Assembly: GCF_008728515.1 (NCBI RefSeq)
Contig: NC_044980.1
Coordinates: forward strand, 31,016,290 to 31,080,289
Direction of reading: 5' to 3'
Length of the DNA stretch: 64,000 nt
DNA from: Papio anubis
Taxonomy: Eukaryota > Chordata > Mammalia > Primates > Cercopithecidae
The stretch's first letter is position 1, and every line of letters begins with the position of its first letter. Of this stretch, positions 11,706-22,189 are shown in pieces. The translations under genes were made by a program, and so were the position numbers. The notes under the pieces were generated by a model. The model was not told the DNA's origin and did not search any database. It saw only the letters and a list, made by a program, of their open reading frames with translations.

Positions 11706-12038
11706 CCGGGCTTGGTGGCTCAAGCCTGTAATCCCAGCACTTTGGGAGGCCAAGACGGGCGGATCACGAGGTCAGAAGATCGAGACCATCCTGGCTAACA
11801 CGGTGAAACCCCGTCTCTACTAAAAAATACAAAAGAAAACCTAGCCGGGCGAGGTGGCCGGCGCCTGTAGTCCCAGCTACACGGGAGGCTGAGGCAGGAG
11901 AATGGCGTGAACTCAGGGGGCGGAGCTTGCAGTGAGCTGAGATCCGGCCACTGCACTCCAGCCTGGCCGACGGAGCGAGACTCCGTCTCAAAAATAAATA
12001 AAAATAAATAAATAAATAAATAAATTAATTAATTAATT
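11706..12038 (+). mobile_element. AluYR-type, Old World monkey lineage
   Basis: Contains GATCCGGCCACTGCACTCC and GCGAGGTGGCCGGCGCCTG. The TSD AATTC-GGCCGTG is present on both sides. The tail has expanded into (AAAT)n/(AATT)n at 11991-12040. Confidence 0.93.
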
Positions 12039-12040
12039 AA
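11991..12040. repeat. (AAAT)n to (AATT)n compound microsatellite
   Basis: Tetranucleotide array in the tail of the preceding Alu, switching from AAAT to AATT units near 12021. Confidence 0.9.
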
Positions 12041-12299
12041 TTCCGGCCGTGATTTCAGCGTGCTCATTCTGTACAAACTCCAGGTGGCCATATTAGTTTG
12101 AAGCAATTTCAGCCAGTTCTGAAAGCTCATGTTCAGGGAGTTTTAGTTACTTTTTTAAAAAGTAACTAAAGTTACTTTAAAAAAAAAATCTGTCATCCTA
12201 CCAACACAAAAATATCTGTTATTGGTTTCTTTAACTCTTTGGGGCACAATTTCAGTCTCTCAAATGTCACCTTTTCACTATCCTGTGACATTACCATAG

Positions 12300-12475
12300 T
12301 TACCATCACAGTTCTGTCACCATCTGACGTCATAGTATTTTACATTTGTTTAATAATTCACCATCTTCAGAACACAGGCTTCCTGAAACTTTGTAGGAAC
12401 ATTGTTTTGTTCAGGACCCAGCACATGATAGACACTCAGTGAACATTTGTTGAATGAATTAATAGTAGATATTTA
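12300..12475 (+). repeat. L2-type LINE 3' end
   Basis: GACCCAGCACATGATAGACA followed by CTCAGTGAACATTTGTTGAA matches the typical 3' terminus of L2. A 24-base perfect palindrome, AGTTACTTTTT/TAAAAAGTAACT, lies upstream at 12144-12167. Confidence 0.6.
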
Positions 12476-12492
12476 ATCATAGGTGGTTTCTT

Positions 12493-12800
12493 CTTTTTTT
12501 TTTTTTTTTTTTTTTTTGAGGAGTCTCTCTCTGTCGCCCAGGCTGGAGTGCAGCGGTGCAATCTTGGCTTACTGCAAGCTCTGCCTCCCGGGTTCACGCC
12601 ATTCTTCTGCCTCAACCTCCCGAGTAGCTGGGACTACAGACGCCCGCAACCATGCCTGGCCACTTTTTTGTATTTTGTTTAGTAGAGACAGGGTTTCACC
12701 ATGTTGGCCAGGCTGCTCTCGAACTCCTGACCTCAGGTGATCCACCCGCCTCGGCCTCCCAAAGTGCTGGGATTACAGGTGTGAGCCATCACGCCTGACC
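12493..12800 (-). mobile_element. Alu
   Basis: Poly(T) head and end CATCACGCCTGACC. An approximate TSD GGT-GGTTT is present. Confidence 0.93.
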
Positions 12801-12822
12801 CATGGTTGGTTTATTTTTAAAT

Positions 12823-12875
12823 TTTTTTTTATTTTTAATTTTTGTGGGTACATAGCAGGTGTACACAAAGTTGGC
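12823..12875 (-). repeat. possible L1 3' end fragment
   Basis: TTTTTGTGGGTACATAGCAG resembles the antisense end of an older L1. Very short. Confidence 0.35.
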
Positions 12876-14384
12876 TTCCTTTTAAAATTATAGCATTTTC
12901 TAAAAGTGAGAAGGGGAACTCAGCCCAGAGCATAGGAAGATTAGGTGAAGGTCGAGGAACTTGGAATTTAGCAGAGGTCAGAATAGGAGAACGTCTAGAA
13001 TCCAGGACATCTGGAAGGGAGAGCTAGTACATGACAGCCCGGTGTGAATCTGATTTTAAGTCAGGGCCTAGATAAACCAGAGGATCCTTTTATACCCCCA
13101 GCCACGTTAAGGATCTAGGCTCTGAATTTTGGGTGACCCTCGGCCTATAGGAGATGATTAGCTTCAGTTAGTTCATTGGTTCTCAACCCTTTTATCATCT
13201 TCACATCCCTGCCTGGAGAAAAATTAAATTTAACTTCTCTGTAACATGAGAAAATACTAAGGAATAAGATTTTGTCGGGTAGGATTGAGCTTTGGTAGGA
13301 GGAGGAGGGGTCTGCTAACCATTACAGCATCTAAGACCTTTTTTGCCTCCTTCAACTAATTTTCACCCCCTTGTGAGTAATGTCACCTACTGAGAATGCA
13401 TGGCTTAGCTGAGACAGTATCCAAAAAAAGTTGGTAGATTTTAACACCATATCTGTACATTATCTCAGTAACAGAAGCATTTATTTTGAATGCTAAGGCT
13501 GTCAGCTTCAAGTGACTCAAAATTAATTTAAATTATCATAGCTATTTGCTTGAGATGGGAATCTAATTGGAGAATTATTTATGATACACAAAAGTGGACG
13601 GGGCTGCTGCAGTGCACCGCCATGTCCAAAAATTGTGCTCACTGTTGAGATAGATTGATCTTCAAGATGGAAAGTTTGTAGCCCTTTGCACAGACCAGCC
13701 ATCCAGGGAGGTCAGTATTTGTGACTGCAGATTGCTGTTCTGTATCTTCTCTGAGCCAATGTTTTGCTCACTGAAGTGTTTTATTGGATGTTGTGGAAGA
13801 ACCACACTTTTCATAGTATTGCAACATCGTCTGCCTTTTCTTATGCCCTGAATCATCTCAAATCATTGCAAGTGGATATTGATGCTTCTAGTTCCCTTGT
13901 TTATAGAAAAATCCCAGGAGAATGGGTTGATAGAATAAAGGACTAGAAGGATTACTGGAAAGCCCTCAAGTATAGGTATGGGATTGAAAGGCTGTGTAGC
14001 CCATGGACACCTAAGAATAAGACTAAGTGTCTTTGAGGGTGTCCGTGTATTTCCAACAACTTTTCCTCTTCTGAAAACTATCCCCCTGCGCCTACCACCT
14101 TCTAGGGCCTGAGGGTGGGTTTCAGTGGCCCTGTTGCTATCCTGCGGCCCCATGCCCTTGGCCAACAGTAATTGGACGTCAGATTCGAGCTGAGCCAATC
14201 AGCTTCACTCACTTCCAATGTAGTAATTAACTACTGGAGTTGCAGAGTGTGGAAAACAACTCAAAGTAAAGTTTATTTTCGTTTAAAGTTTTGTTTAGTT
14301 TCATTTCGCTTTACCTTTTTTCTTTCATTTTAAAGTCGTCAAAATTTTACAATGTAATTTATTGTAAGGATCGATGCTGTCTTT
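12876..14384. other. non-repetitive sequence
   Basis: No gene or firm repeat. GGTTCTCAACCCTTTTATC (13180-13199) is reminiscent of an hAT-type MER element, but the rest does not support a call. Confidence 0.4.
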
Positions 14385-14760
14385 CAGGTTAGGGCGAGGG
14401 CAGCAATGCGGCCCCGTCCAGGATGGCGGAAAGTGAGGACGGGAAAGCTGTGGGGAACCCAGGGGGCGTTCTCTCCTGGTCCTGCGCCTTTGCTCGCCAC
14501 CGGTCAACTTTTATTTCTTAGCGGGATGACTTTCTTTGCTACTCAATCCACACAGGAGATAGAATCATTCAAAAGTTCGTTAGTTCAAAAACTATGACTC
14601 CGGCCACACGGTAGAAACTAGGACTCTTTCAGAGTCGCAGTACTGAGGTCTCAGGGAAGAACCCTCATTGTTCCAGCTTGGGTGAGATGTCAGGCTCTGC
14701 ACCACCCCCACGAAACCGGAGGCGGGGGGAGGCGGGGGTGGTGGTATCGTAGACCTATTA
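14385..14760. promoter_or_regulatory. GC/CpG-enriched patch, possible regulatory element
   Basis: About 19 CpG dinucleotides in some 370 bases, outside any Alu. It contains CAGGATGGCGGAAAG (YY1/ETS-like) and GGAGGCGGGGGGAGGCGGGG (Sp1-like) on the + strand. It lies 2.2-2.6 kb upstream of the PDZD2 exon. A short alternative promoter or enhancer is inferred. No TATA box or convincing exon/donor pair was found. Confidence 0.3.
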
Positions 14761-14905
14761 CACACTAATTTCCATTTATGTATCTCCCCACTAGACTATG
14801 AATTCCTTCAAGGCAAGGAATTTGCCTTATCACTGGTATATAACCAGTGCCAAGTTCAAGGACTTGATAAATGTTCGATAAATACTTGCTGAATAAATCA
14901 AATGA
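14761..14905 (+). repeat. L2-type LINE 3' end
   Basis: CACTAGACTATGAATTCCTT, CAAGGCAAGGAATTTG and ATAAATACTTGCTGAATAAA follow the L2 3' end order. Confidence 0.6.
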
Positions 14906-15001
14906 ATGCAAATTGACACCAGGAAAACATTTCCTACTACTCTTCAGTTTGGTTTTCCTTAATCAGACTTATTTAAATAGCATCTTGCACAAGATATTTA
15001 C

Positions 15002-15319
15002 TGGTTTTTTGTTTGTTTGTTTGTTTGTTTTGAGACAGAGTCTGGCTCTGTCGCCCAGGCTGGAGTGCAGTGGCACTATCTCGGCTCACTGCAAGCTCCG
15101 CCTCCCGGGTTCACACCATTCTCCTGCCTCAGCCTCCCGAGTAGCTGGGACTACAGGCACCCGCCACCATGCCCAGCTCTTTTTTTTTTTTTTGTATTTT
15201 TAGTAGAGACGGGGTTTCACCGTGTTAGCCAGGATGGTCTCGATCCCCTGACCTCGTGATCCTCCCGCCTCAGCCTCCCAAAGTGCTGGGATTACAGGCG
15301 TGAGCCACTGCGCCTGGCC
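15002..15319 (-). mobile_element. AluY-type
   Basis: The head carries (GTTT)n, and a second T13 run lies mid-element at 15179-15193. The approximate TSD TATTTAC-GTTTTT is present on both sides. Confidence 0.93.
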
Positions 15320-15489
15320 TGGTATTTACCGTTTTTATATGTAGGGAGCCATCTAAACTGTGACTAACATCTTGAATCACAGGCTGTTAAGATTTTAATG
15401 TAAAGGATCTTTTAAAATGTCTTATAAATTATTGGGAATCTATGATGTGGTAGGTGCTGTGTTGGCATAGTGAATATATTGATGGATAA

Positions 15490-15709
15490 GACGGTGACCA
15501 CCCTGGTCAACATGGTGAAACCCTATCTGGGATTACAGGTGCCTGGGATTATAGGCGCCTGCCACCACACCCAGCTAGTTTTTGTATTTTTAGTAGAGAC
15601 GGGGTTTCACCATGTTGGCCAGACTGGTCTCCAACTCCTGACGTTGTGATCCTCCCGCCTCACCCTCCCAAAGTGCTAGGATTACAGAAGTGAACCACCG
15701 CACCCAGCC
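15490..15709 (-). mobile_element. rearranged Alu fragment
   Basis: Bases 15498-15529 read in + Alu orientation (CCTGGTCAACATGGTGAAAC). Sequence then jumps into minus orientation at GGGATTACAGG, repeats that motif as GGGATTATAGG, and runs on to CACCCAGCC. The right arm is missing. Confidence 0.85.
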
Positions 15710-16948
15710 TTGCATTTCTTTTTAACAACTATGTGATTATATAGATATTTGCTAAGCTTTTGATTTATTTGGAACTAATTAATAGCTGGCACTCAAGTTC
15801 TTTGGAAACTGAAAGCACGCTATATTGGAAATTTCTTTTTGGTTACTGAGTAATAAGGTCATTTATTATTGACATGGCTTCTGACACCTCTCCCATGCAT
15901 TATTATTCCTTGTTAAATCACTTCCTGAGAAGGCTGGAGAGTGTTTTCCACCTTAGATGGCACAGTTTATATTGACTTTCTCTGGGAGAATGCGAAGTTC
16001 AGAGAAGAGCGTGAAAGGGATCATTTTTCTATGTTTATGGAGAATGGAGGTGAAATTTTTCTTTGGTGGAGAAGGCGAGTTGGCAGTAGAATTCAATTAA
16101 CCTTTCACTGGAGACCTAATGTGTGCCAGGCACTGTGCAGAATTCAGAGGGAGTATGAGGCTCTAGCTCTGGTGGGAGCCACTGGCCCTGCTATCTGCTG
16201 ACTGGTGTCACCACTGTATTCAATGTGTTTAAAAGCAAGGCAAAGAAGGCACCTGTCTTCCCATCCAGGCGTTAGTAACATTTTTCTGGAGGGGATGGCT
16301 TTTAGGTTGGCCTGAAAATAAGTCAGTTTTAACCATTTACCAAAGGAAATGGAGAGAGGAGACTAAAATCTGGGCTGCAAAGAGCCGGACTTCCCTCCGA
16401 ATCTACGGGATGGTGAAGTTTAGGAATGGTGTTGCCCTGGGACGGAGGCGGGATCTCTCCCTGGTGTTGATCGGATCTTTCTTCTCTGGGTAGTGTTGTC
16501 AGAACATATTTCTGGAATGGAGAGCCCTCCTGTGTATGCTGCTGGGCTGACCAAGGCAAATCAACATAGATTTTCATTTTCTAGGAGTGTAAGATTTTAA
16601 ATATATGCAGATCCTTCCACAGCCTTCCATGGGGTCTTGTCACACAGCCTCCTGGTTGGATGTGAGTTTGATGGTATACTGGTGGGGGTTGTCTTGGCAC
16701 AAGTCATCTGGTTCCTCTGCTGATCCGGGAAACTTCCTGGAGAAGGCCAGTGTTCCAGAGACGTCTGTCTGGGAGAGAGCCACATGGGGGAATGAGGAGG
16801 CGTTAGGTTCTATGTTAGGTGTTAGGGTTTGTGCTTGGTGCCTGAAAAGTACACATGGTCCTTCTGTAACACAGGAGGCTATGTTTTCTAGGTGAGAAGG
16901 CTCACTGTTGTAACTGGAGCTTTTTGTTTTTTCCTCTTCCTATCCCAG
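15710..16948 (+). other. PDZD2: upstream intron or flank, Alu-free
   Basis: No Alu or L1. TGTGCCAGGCACTGTGCAGA near 16120 suggests a weak MIR/L2 trace. It ends in the candidate acceptor: a T/C-rich tract at about 16920-16946 followed by CCCAG, the AG at 16947-16948. Confidence 0.5.
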
Positions 16949-16954
16949 GTGTGA

Positions 16955-17032
16955 ATGAGCCGAGGGAAGGACACACGGCCACTGCTGGAGGGATCCTCCA
17001 TTCCTGTGTCACTTGCATGGGTCCTGCTGTGA
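16955..17032 (+). promoter_or_regulatory. uORF 1, 25 codons
   Basis: ATG at 16955 and TGA at 17030. It is present only if the exon starts at 16949. Two further tiny ORFs follow at 17017-17037 and 17034-17081. Confidence 0.3.
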
Positions 17033-17194
17033 AATGAACCCAGCAGGGACTTGCTGGACACTTCCTTCCTTCCCTCGTTGAGCGCTCCAGCGCCATTGTT
17101 CCACAGTTGTTCTAACTGGGTCCTGTCTTCCTCCTGCCAAGGCAAACAGCATAGTCTCGAGTAGGTGTCCCTAGGCTCATCTGCCAGCCTGAAC

Positions 17195-17284
17195 ATGAAC
17201 ACAGGCAAAGCTGATGATGGCCAGGGATCCCAGGGGACGTGGGGCCCTGTGGGGTCCGGCCCCCAGGAGCAGGACCTCTCATGA
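17195..17284 (+). promoter_or_regulatory. uORF 2, 29 codons, same frame as PDZD2
   Basis: The ATG at 17195 is in the AAC-ATG-A context, with A at -3. The stop TGA at 17282 sits inside ATGATG, so termination overlaps the starts of the next ORF. The main ATG is 24 bases beyond the stop. Another ORF at 17214-17303 runs in a second frame. Confidence 0.4.
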
Positions 17285-17469
17285 TGCTGGTGTCTGGGAG
17301 TGAGCACCATGCCCATCACCCAGGACAATGCCGTGCTGCACCTGCCCCTCCTCTACCAGTGGCTGCAGAACAGCCTGCAGGAGGGTGGGGACGGGCCGGA
17401 GCAGCGGCTCTGCCAGGCGGCCATCCAGAAGCTGCAGGAGTACATCCAACTGAACTTTGCTGTGGATGA
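17281..17469 (+). promoter_or_regulatory. overlapping upstream ORF, 62 codons, out of frame with PDZD2
   Basis: Tandem ATGs at 17281 and 17284 open a frame that passes the main ATG and stops at 17467, overlapping the coding sequence by 161 bases. The first ATG has a weak context (C at -3) and the second has A at -3. If used, it would lower translation from 17309. Confidence 0.35.
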
Positions 17470-17784
17470 GAGTACGGTCCCACCTGATCACAGCCCCCCC
17501 GAAATGGAGATCTGTACTGTGTACCTCACCAAGGAGCTGGGGGACACAGAGACTGTGGGCCTCAGTTTTGGGAACATCCCTGTTTTCGGGGACTATGGTG
17601 ACAAGCGCAGAGGGGGCAAGAAGAGGAAAACCCACCAGGGTCCTGTGCTGGATGTGGGCTGCATCTGGGTGACAGAGCTGAGGAAGAACAGCCCAGCAGG
17701 GAAGAGTGGGAAGGTCCGACTGCGGGATGAGATCCTCTCGCTGAATGGGCAGCTGATGGTTGGAGTTGATGTCAGTGGGGCCAG
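17309..17784 (+). CDS. PDZD2: PDZD2, first coding exon (residues 1-158 plus two bases of codon 159)
   Basis: PDZD2 is a very large, multi-PDZ scaffold protein of the cytoplasm, cell contacts and ER; a secreted PDZ-containing C-terminal fragment is also known. I recognise this N-terminus: it opens MPITQDNAVLHLPLLYQW, with a helical, leucine-rich stretch over residues 10-50. The first PDZ domain starts near residue 67 (MEICTVYLTKEL), with the ligand-binding loop VGLSFG at 83-88. A basic insert, KRRGGKKRKTHQ, lies at 99-110, and the late-domain segment GKVRLRDEILSLNGQLMVG at 134-152. The exon therefore cuts PDZ1 before its last strand. ATG 17309 has A at -3 and is the first ATG after the in-frame TGA at 17282. 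The preceding GTG at 17300 is not needed. The donor is ccag|gtaagt, phase 2. As I remember the human protein, residue 98 is Glu; here it is Asp. No other exon is in view. Confidence 0.93.
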
Positions 17785-19719
17785 GTAAGTAGGGGGAATG
17801 CCTGCTGGCACGGGGGCTGGACACAGGAACCCGGTGGTTCCCAGATGCCTGATGTGCAGATCTGCAGCTACAGAGGTTTATGAGTCCTGCCAGTAAGAAG
17901 CTGATGTCGTAAGAAATGTCTCATTTAAACCTCCTCATCCATTCAACAGAGCATCACATCTTCCATTGGAGCACCAAAGGCTGGGTCTTGGATGTGTTTT
18001 CATCTGCCTGTCCCATGTCACCTTAGTCCCAGCAACCATGAGGCTCCCAGACTCACGATCCTGAAGCCCCACCCTGGAAGATCCACTTGGATCTTATCTG
18101 AATGTTTGTTGAATACTCTGGAGCATATTTCTGTTTTCTATTTCGTATTTCTGGCCACCCATCACCATATTAAGTTATTGGACTGTCTTGGTGTTTCCCA
18201 GGTGAATCGGGGAACAAGACCCCAAGGGCCCCAAGACCATTCTCAGGTTCAGTGATTAACTAGGACTCACATACTCAGAAAAGCAGTCATATTTCTAGTT
18301 CTAATTCATGACACTGAAAGGATACAGATAAACATCAGCAAATGTAAAAGACACAGAGAGTAGAGTCCAAGAGCCCAGGCAGAAGCTTCCAGTTGTCTCT
18401 CCCAGTGGAGTTGTGCAGACAGTGCTCGGTTCTCCCAGCAGTGATGTTTGATGCCAACCAGGGATGCTCACTCGAATCTTGGTGTCCAAGGTTTTTTCTT
18501 GGGAGTGGGTCATATAAGCATGGAGTACCTGTGTGGTTGACCTTAGCTACTCCTCTCCAGTCTCTCCAGAGGTCAAACTAATGCCACATGACCCAAGTCT
18601 TCTGCCATAAGTCGGTTTCTTAGCATAAACTCTCTGGCAAGGCCAAATACCCCCAGGTATACAAAGACACTCTTGTCAAGCAGGATATTCTAAGGGGTTA
18701 GATCTTATCTCCCAGGAGCCAGTCCTTTCTTTGGAATGCACATGGTCTCAATAACCAACCCCTGGTGAGTTAACCCTTCGCTACACATCAGGGTTTTCAT
18801 GATAGGTATATAGGAAAGAGATGGGAAAGAGAATTTGAGGATATTCTGAGTGAGATCCATGTCAAGCTTTCAGGGGCTCCTGGGAGTAAGGCTCCTATGT
18901 CCTAGAAGGAGAGAGTGGCCACCTTGAGAAACGTAGTGACCTTTGGATGATGGAGACATCTCATCCAAGGCGACTCTGCAAGGAGAGAACCAGAGCAGAA
19001 ATACCTTGACCCTAATCTTCACCCTCCCTCCAGTGTCAGAGCCTCCCATCAGTGGAAACCAGCCAGAAGCCAGGGACAGGGGAGTCCATTGATTTGTCTA
19101 TATGTGTCAGTGCCCTGGTGCAAAGTGCAGGGTGGAGAAGAATGGAGATTGGATGTGGAGGGTCAACAAGAAGTCATCGGGCACATACAACATGGTCCAA
19201 ATTCAAATGATCCAGTACATGGAAAGGACATAGCACAGAGCTGGCTGGGAGGTGTGAGGACTTTTGCAGTGGACACTCTCACCAGTATTTCCTTTGGTTT
19301 GCCCCTTCAACTGCAGAGATGCTTTTAGCCAATGGCTAGGTGCCTGACTGGCCGTTACTGGGAAAAGCCACTCATTTTCAAGGAGGGATGAAATGATTTT
19401 ATTTGGGATTAGAGATTGTTCTCAGAAAAGGAGCAAGGCTGACTACCACCAGACTCAAGGTGCTACAGGGAGTTGACAGAGTGACTCAGGTTCCTGGAGG
19501 CTGGGTCCAGGCTTAGAAGTGGGGATTGCCATGGAGCTGGAGATAGTCCTTTGAAAGTGGTCCCTAAGAGTCCCTACCGTTTACAGCTATCTGGTTGGAA
19601 AGAAGCTGATTTGGATAGAGAGGTAGAAGGAAGATCAGGGAGGGGCCCTCCAGCAGGAGGACGAAGTAGTCAGGAGCTCCAGCTCCAGAAGAGATAACTG
19701 GGGCTGCCTCCTTGGGTTC
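17785..19719 (+). other. PDZD2: start of the next PDZD2 intron, Alu-free
   Basis: Begins with the consensus donor GTAAGT. No Alu, L1 or recognisable exon was found. Short ORFs only. Confidence 0.6.
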
Positions 19720-19885
19720 CCTTTACTAGCTGGTTGATCTTGGGAAAATTATACCTCTTAGCCTCAGATTCCCCATCTGTGAAGTGGGAATCTTAAGACT
19801 ATTGATGCCAATGACTAAATGATGAAATAGAACATATAAAGGGGTTAGCACTATGTCTAGTAAGTAGTACTCTATACGTATTAAT
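19720..19885 (+). repeat. MIR SINE
   Basis: CTAGCTGGTTGATCTTGGGA, TCTTAGCCTCAGATTCCCCA, TCTGTGAAGTGGGAATC and TATGTCTAGTAAGTAG follow MIR in sense order. Confidence 0.75.
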
Positions 19886-20179
19886 ATCATCATTACTACC
19901 ATAATGGAGAGTGTTTGGGAGTTGCTGGAACCTTTGGGAGGCAAAGTTTTCTTTCCCAGCCTCTGAAAACCTATCTACCCCTGGGATGAGATGACTTTCC
20001 AGCTACCAATGGAGGATTCCTTGATGTTTTCATTCACTTGTTAGGGGAGTGATAGGATGATGCCCAGTTTTGCAAAGAAAGAAGATTAAGAAGAATAGAA
20101 GGGTGACAGGCCAGGGTCATGACAGAAGGTGGAACGTAGAACTAGAATCTTTATTGAAGCTCTGAAGAAGGATCACATG
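19886..20179. other. non-repetitive intron
   Basis: Nothing recognised. Confidence 0.4.
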
Positions 20180-20280
20180 TGTTGTGACGGAGGGAGCAGT
20201 GGACTAGCTTTGGGATTCCAGGTTCTCTCCAAGGTCTTCTAGCAACTAGCTTTGAGACCCTGGGTAAGTTTGTTGGGATG
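20180..20280 (+). repeat. MIR SINE fragment
   Basis: GAGCAGTGGACTAGCTTTGG, CTAGCAACTAGCTTTGAGAC and CCTGGGTAAGTTTG match the central MIR core. Confidence 0.6.
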
Positions 20281-20837
20281 GTGGTATTGGGGTGGGAGGG
20301 AGGTTCGCTGTAGCTGCCTATGCTGAAATACTAGGGGTGAATCTGTGAAACACTTTTTTATCTGTCTGGGCTAGTATTGTTGTTCCAGAAGCCCACACAG
20401 GTTTAGCGGTGTTCCTGTGATGCCACAGTGATAACTGACAGAGCCGAGGCTCAGGCTCTGTCTCTGACTCCCAGCCGAATGTCCGATTTGGTGCACCACT
20501 CCACTTCTGGGCACTCCGAAAGAGATGCTTGGATGGGTGTGGCCTGTTGGTATCTGGACTCAAATGGCTGAAGTTGAGGAGCTTAGGAAATAGGAATAGG
20601 AGAAAATGTCAGGGAATAGACCAGTGGGATTCATAGTTGTTGCAACTGGCTGTTCCATAACATACTTGAGATTTGTTTTAATCACGTATGGTAAGAGACA
20701 GACATGGAAATGGCCGTCACGAAGTCTGAGATCTGTAGAAACAGGAGGCATACCACACCACACAGGGCTACACAGGGCAGTGCAGGGGTCAGTGAGGAGG
20801 CAGAGAAGAGAGAGGACAGCATGGCCCAGAGCCTTTA
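20281..20837. other. non-repetitive intron
   Basis: Nothing recognised. Confidence 0.4.
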
Positions 20838-21147
20838 TTTTACTTTTTATTTTTTTGTTACAGACAGCATCTTACTCTTATCACCCAGGCTGGAGTGCAG
20901 AGCCACAATCATAGCTCACTGCAGCCTTGAACTCCTGGGCTCAGAGGATCCTCCCACCTTAGCCTCTCTGGTAACTATGTCTACAGGTGTGCACCACTGC
21001 ATCTGGCTTTTCTTTTTTTTCTTTTTTTGTAGAGATGGTACCTTACTATGTTGCCCAGGCTGGTCTCAAACTCCTGACCTCAAGTGATCCCCCCACGTCA
21101 TCCTCCAAAAGTGTTAGGATTACAGGTGTGAACCACTGCACCCAGCT
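20838..21147 (-). mobile_element. Alu, old (AluJ-type)
   Basis: Diverged. CACTGCAGCCTTGAACTCCT and the mid-element T runs at 21008-21027 support AluJ. Confidence 0.88.
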
Positions 21148-21490
21148 CCATAGGCTTTTTGGAGGTTTTCATGGGAAGGAACAGAGGAGGCAGGGTAGGT
21201 GGCTGCGTGTGCTTAGGATTGGATAGTTTGAATAATTTCAGTAGGCTCCCGACTATATGGGTGGTCCTTAGTTGTCCAGATGTCTGGCCCTGGAGTGATC
21301 TGAGGCAGGGAGGATATTGGCTTGGTGTGTGAGTTTGATAAAGGAGATAATTGGGTATGGCTCTGGGTTGGTTGGTTTGTATGTTAAAGCTCTATTCACA
21401 AGGGAGTCCTCTGCTATCTCTAGGAATCAGCTACTCTTGGGAGGGGCAGCCTGTCCATGATCAAGACTCCAAATGTCAGAGCATCAAGAA
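21148..21490. other. non-repetitive intron
   Basis: Nothing recognised. Confidence 0.4.
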
Positions 21491-21501
21491 TACAGAAAAT
21501 A

Positions 21502-21811
21502 GGGGCAAGGTAGCTCACGCCTGTAATCTCAGCACTTCGGGAGCCCGAGACGGGAAGATTGCTTGTGCCCAGGGGTTCAAGACCAGCCTGGGCAACATGG
21601 CAAGGCCCCATCTCTAAAAAAAAAAAGAAAAAAATGTAATTAGCTGGGCATGGTAGTGCACACCTGTAGTCCCAGCTACTCGAGAGGCTGAGGTGGGAGG
21701 ATTGCTTAAGCCCAGGAGGTCGAGGCTGCAGTGAGCCATGTTTGCACCACTGTACTCCAGCCTGGGTAACACGGCAAGACCCTGCCTCCAAAAAAAAAAA
21801 AAAAAAAAGGA
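21502..21811 (+). mobile_element. Alu, old (AluJ-type)
   Basis: The TSD TACAGAAAATA lies at 21491-21501 and 21812-21822. J-type phrases include GGCAAGACCCTGCCTCC. Confidence 0.94.
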
Positions 21812-21822
21812 TACAGAAAATA

Positions 21823-22189
21823 AGAACATATAATGAAAACATTGGGCTTCTGGAAACCTTCCACAGCTGAGGAAGTAAAATCTTGTTTAGTGGTCAACAG
21901 TCATGACTTTGAAGTTCCTTTCTGTGTTGATGCAGCCGTGTGTGTGCTAGACGATGAAAAGCCAGGTGAAAGAGGGTATATCCTGAAGCCACTGAGATGT
22001 AGTGGTAGGAGAAGGGGGAAGGCCAAGACCTATTGCTTGGTCTTCATGAAAGAGAGCTTGAAATTGAATCAAGTAATGAGGCACGGAATCCTCAAGTCCT
22101 GGGCTCCGTTTGCCTCATAACAATCAAGGAGTTAACAAGACAGACTAGCTTGATTTTTCACTCCCTAGTTCTCTTGAATAATTGCAAGA
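21823..22189. other. non-repetitive intron
   Basis: Nothing recognised. The 95-codon ORF at 21833-22120 has no family resemblance. Confidence 0.4.

Larger units (their letters stand above)
16949..17308 (+). other. PDZD2: 5' untranslated part of the PDZD2 first coding exon (proposed)
   Basis: The proposed exon start follows the best polypyrimidine/AG in the region (TTCCTCTTCCTATCCCAG). A second possible acceptor is TTCCTCCTGCCAAG with the exon starting at 17142, and a transcription start inside this interval cannot be excluded. The leader is moderately GC-rich and holds several upstream ATGs. All frames are closed by stops, and in-frame TGA 17282-17284 separates it from the main ORF. Confidence 0.55.

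Noticed and set aside
12144..12167. Perfect 24-base palindrome AGTTACTTTTT/TAAAAAGTAACT
   Set aside because: Very short, AT-rich and next to an A-run. No sign of a mobile element edge or terminator function.
16955..17032. Extended N-terminus for PDZD2 beginning upstream of 17309
   Set aside because: The in-frame TGA at 17282-17284 blocks any extension within this exon; GTG at 17300 would add only three residues and has no advantage over the ATG.
17279..17824. 181-codon minus-strand ORF across the PDZD2 exon
   Set aside because: It is antisense to a recognised coding exon, has no family resemblance and is explained by the codon composition of the sense frame.
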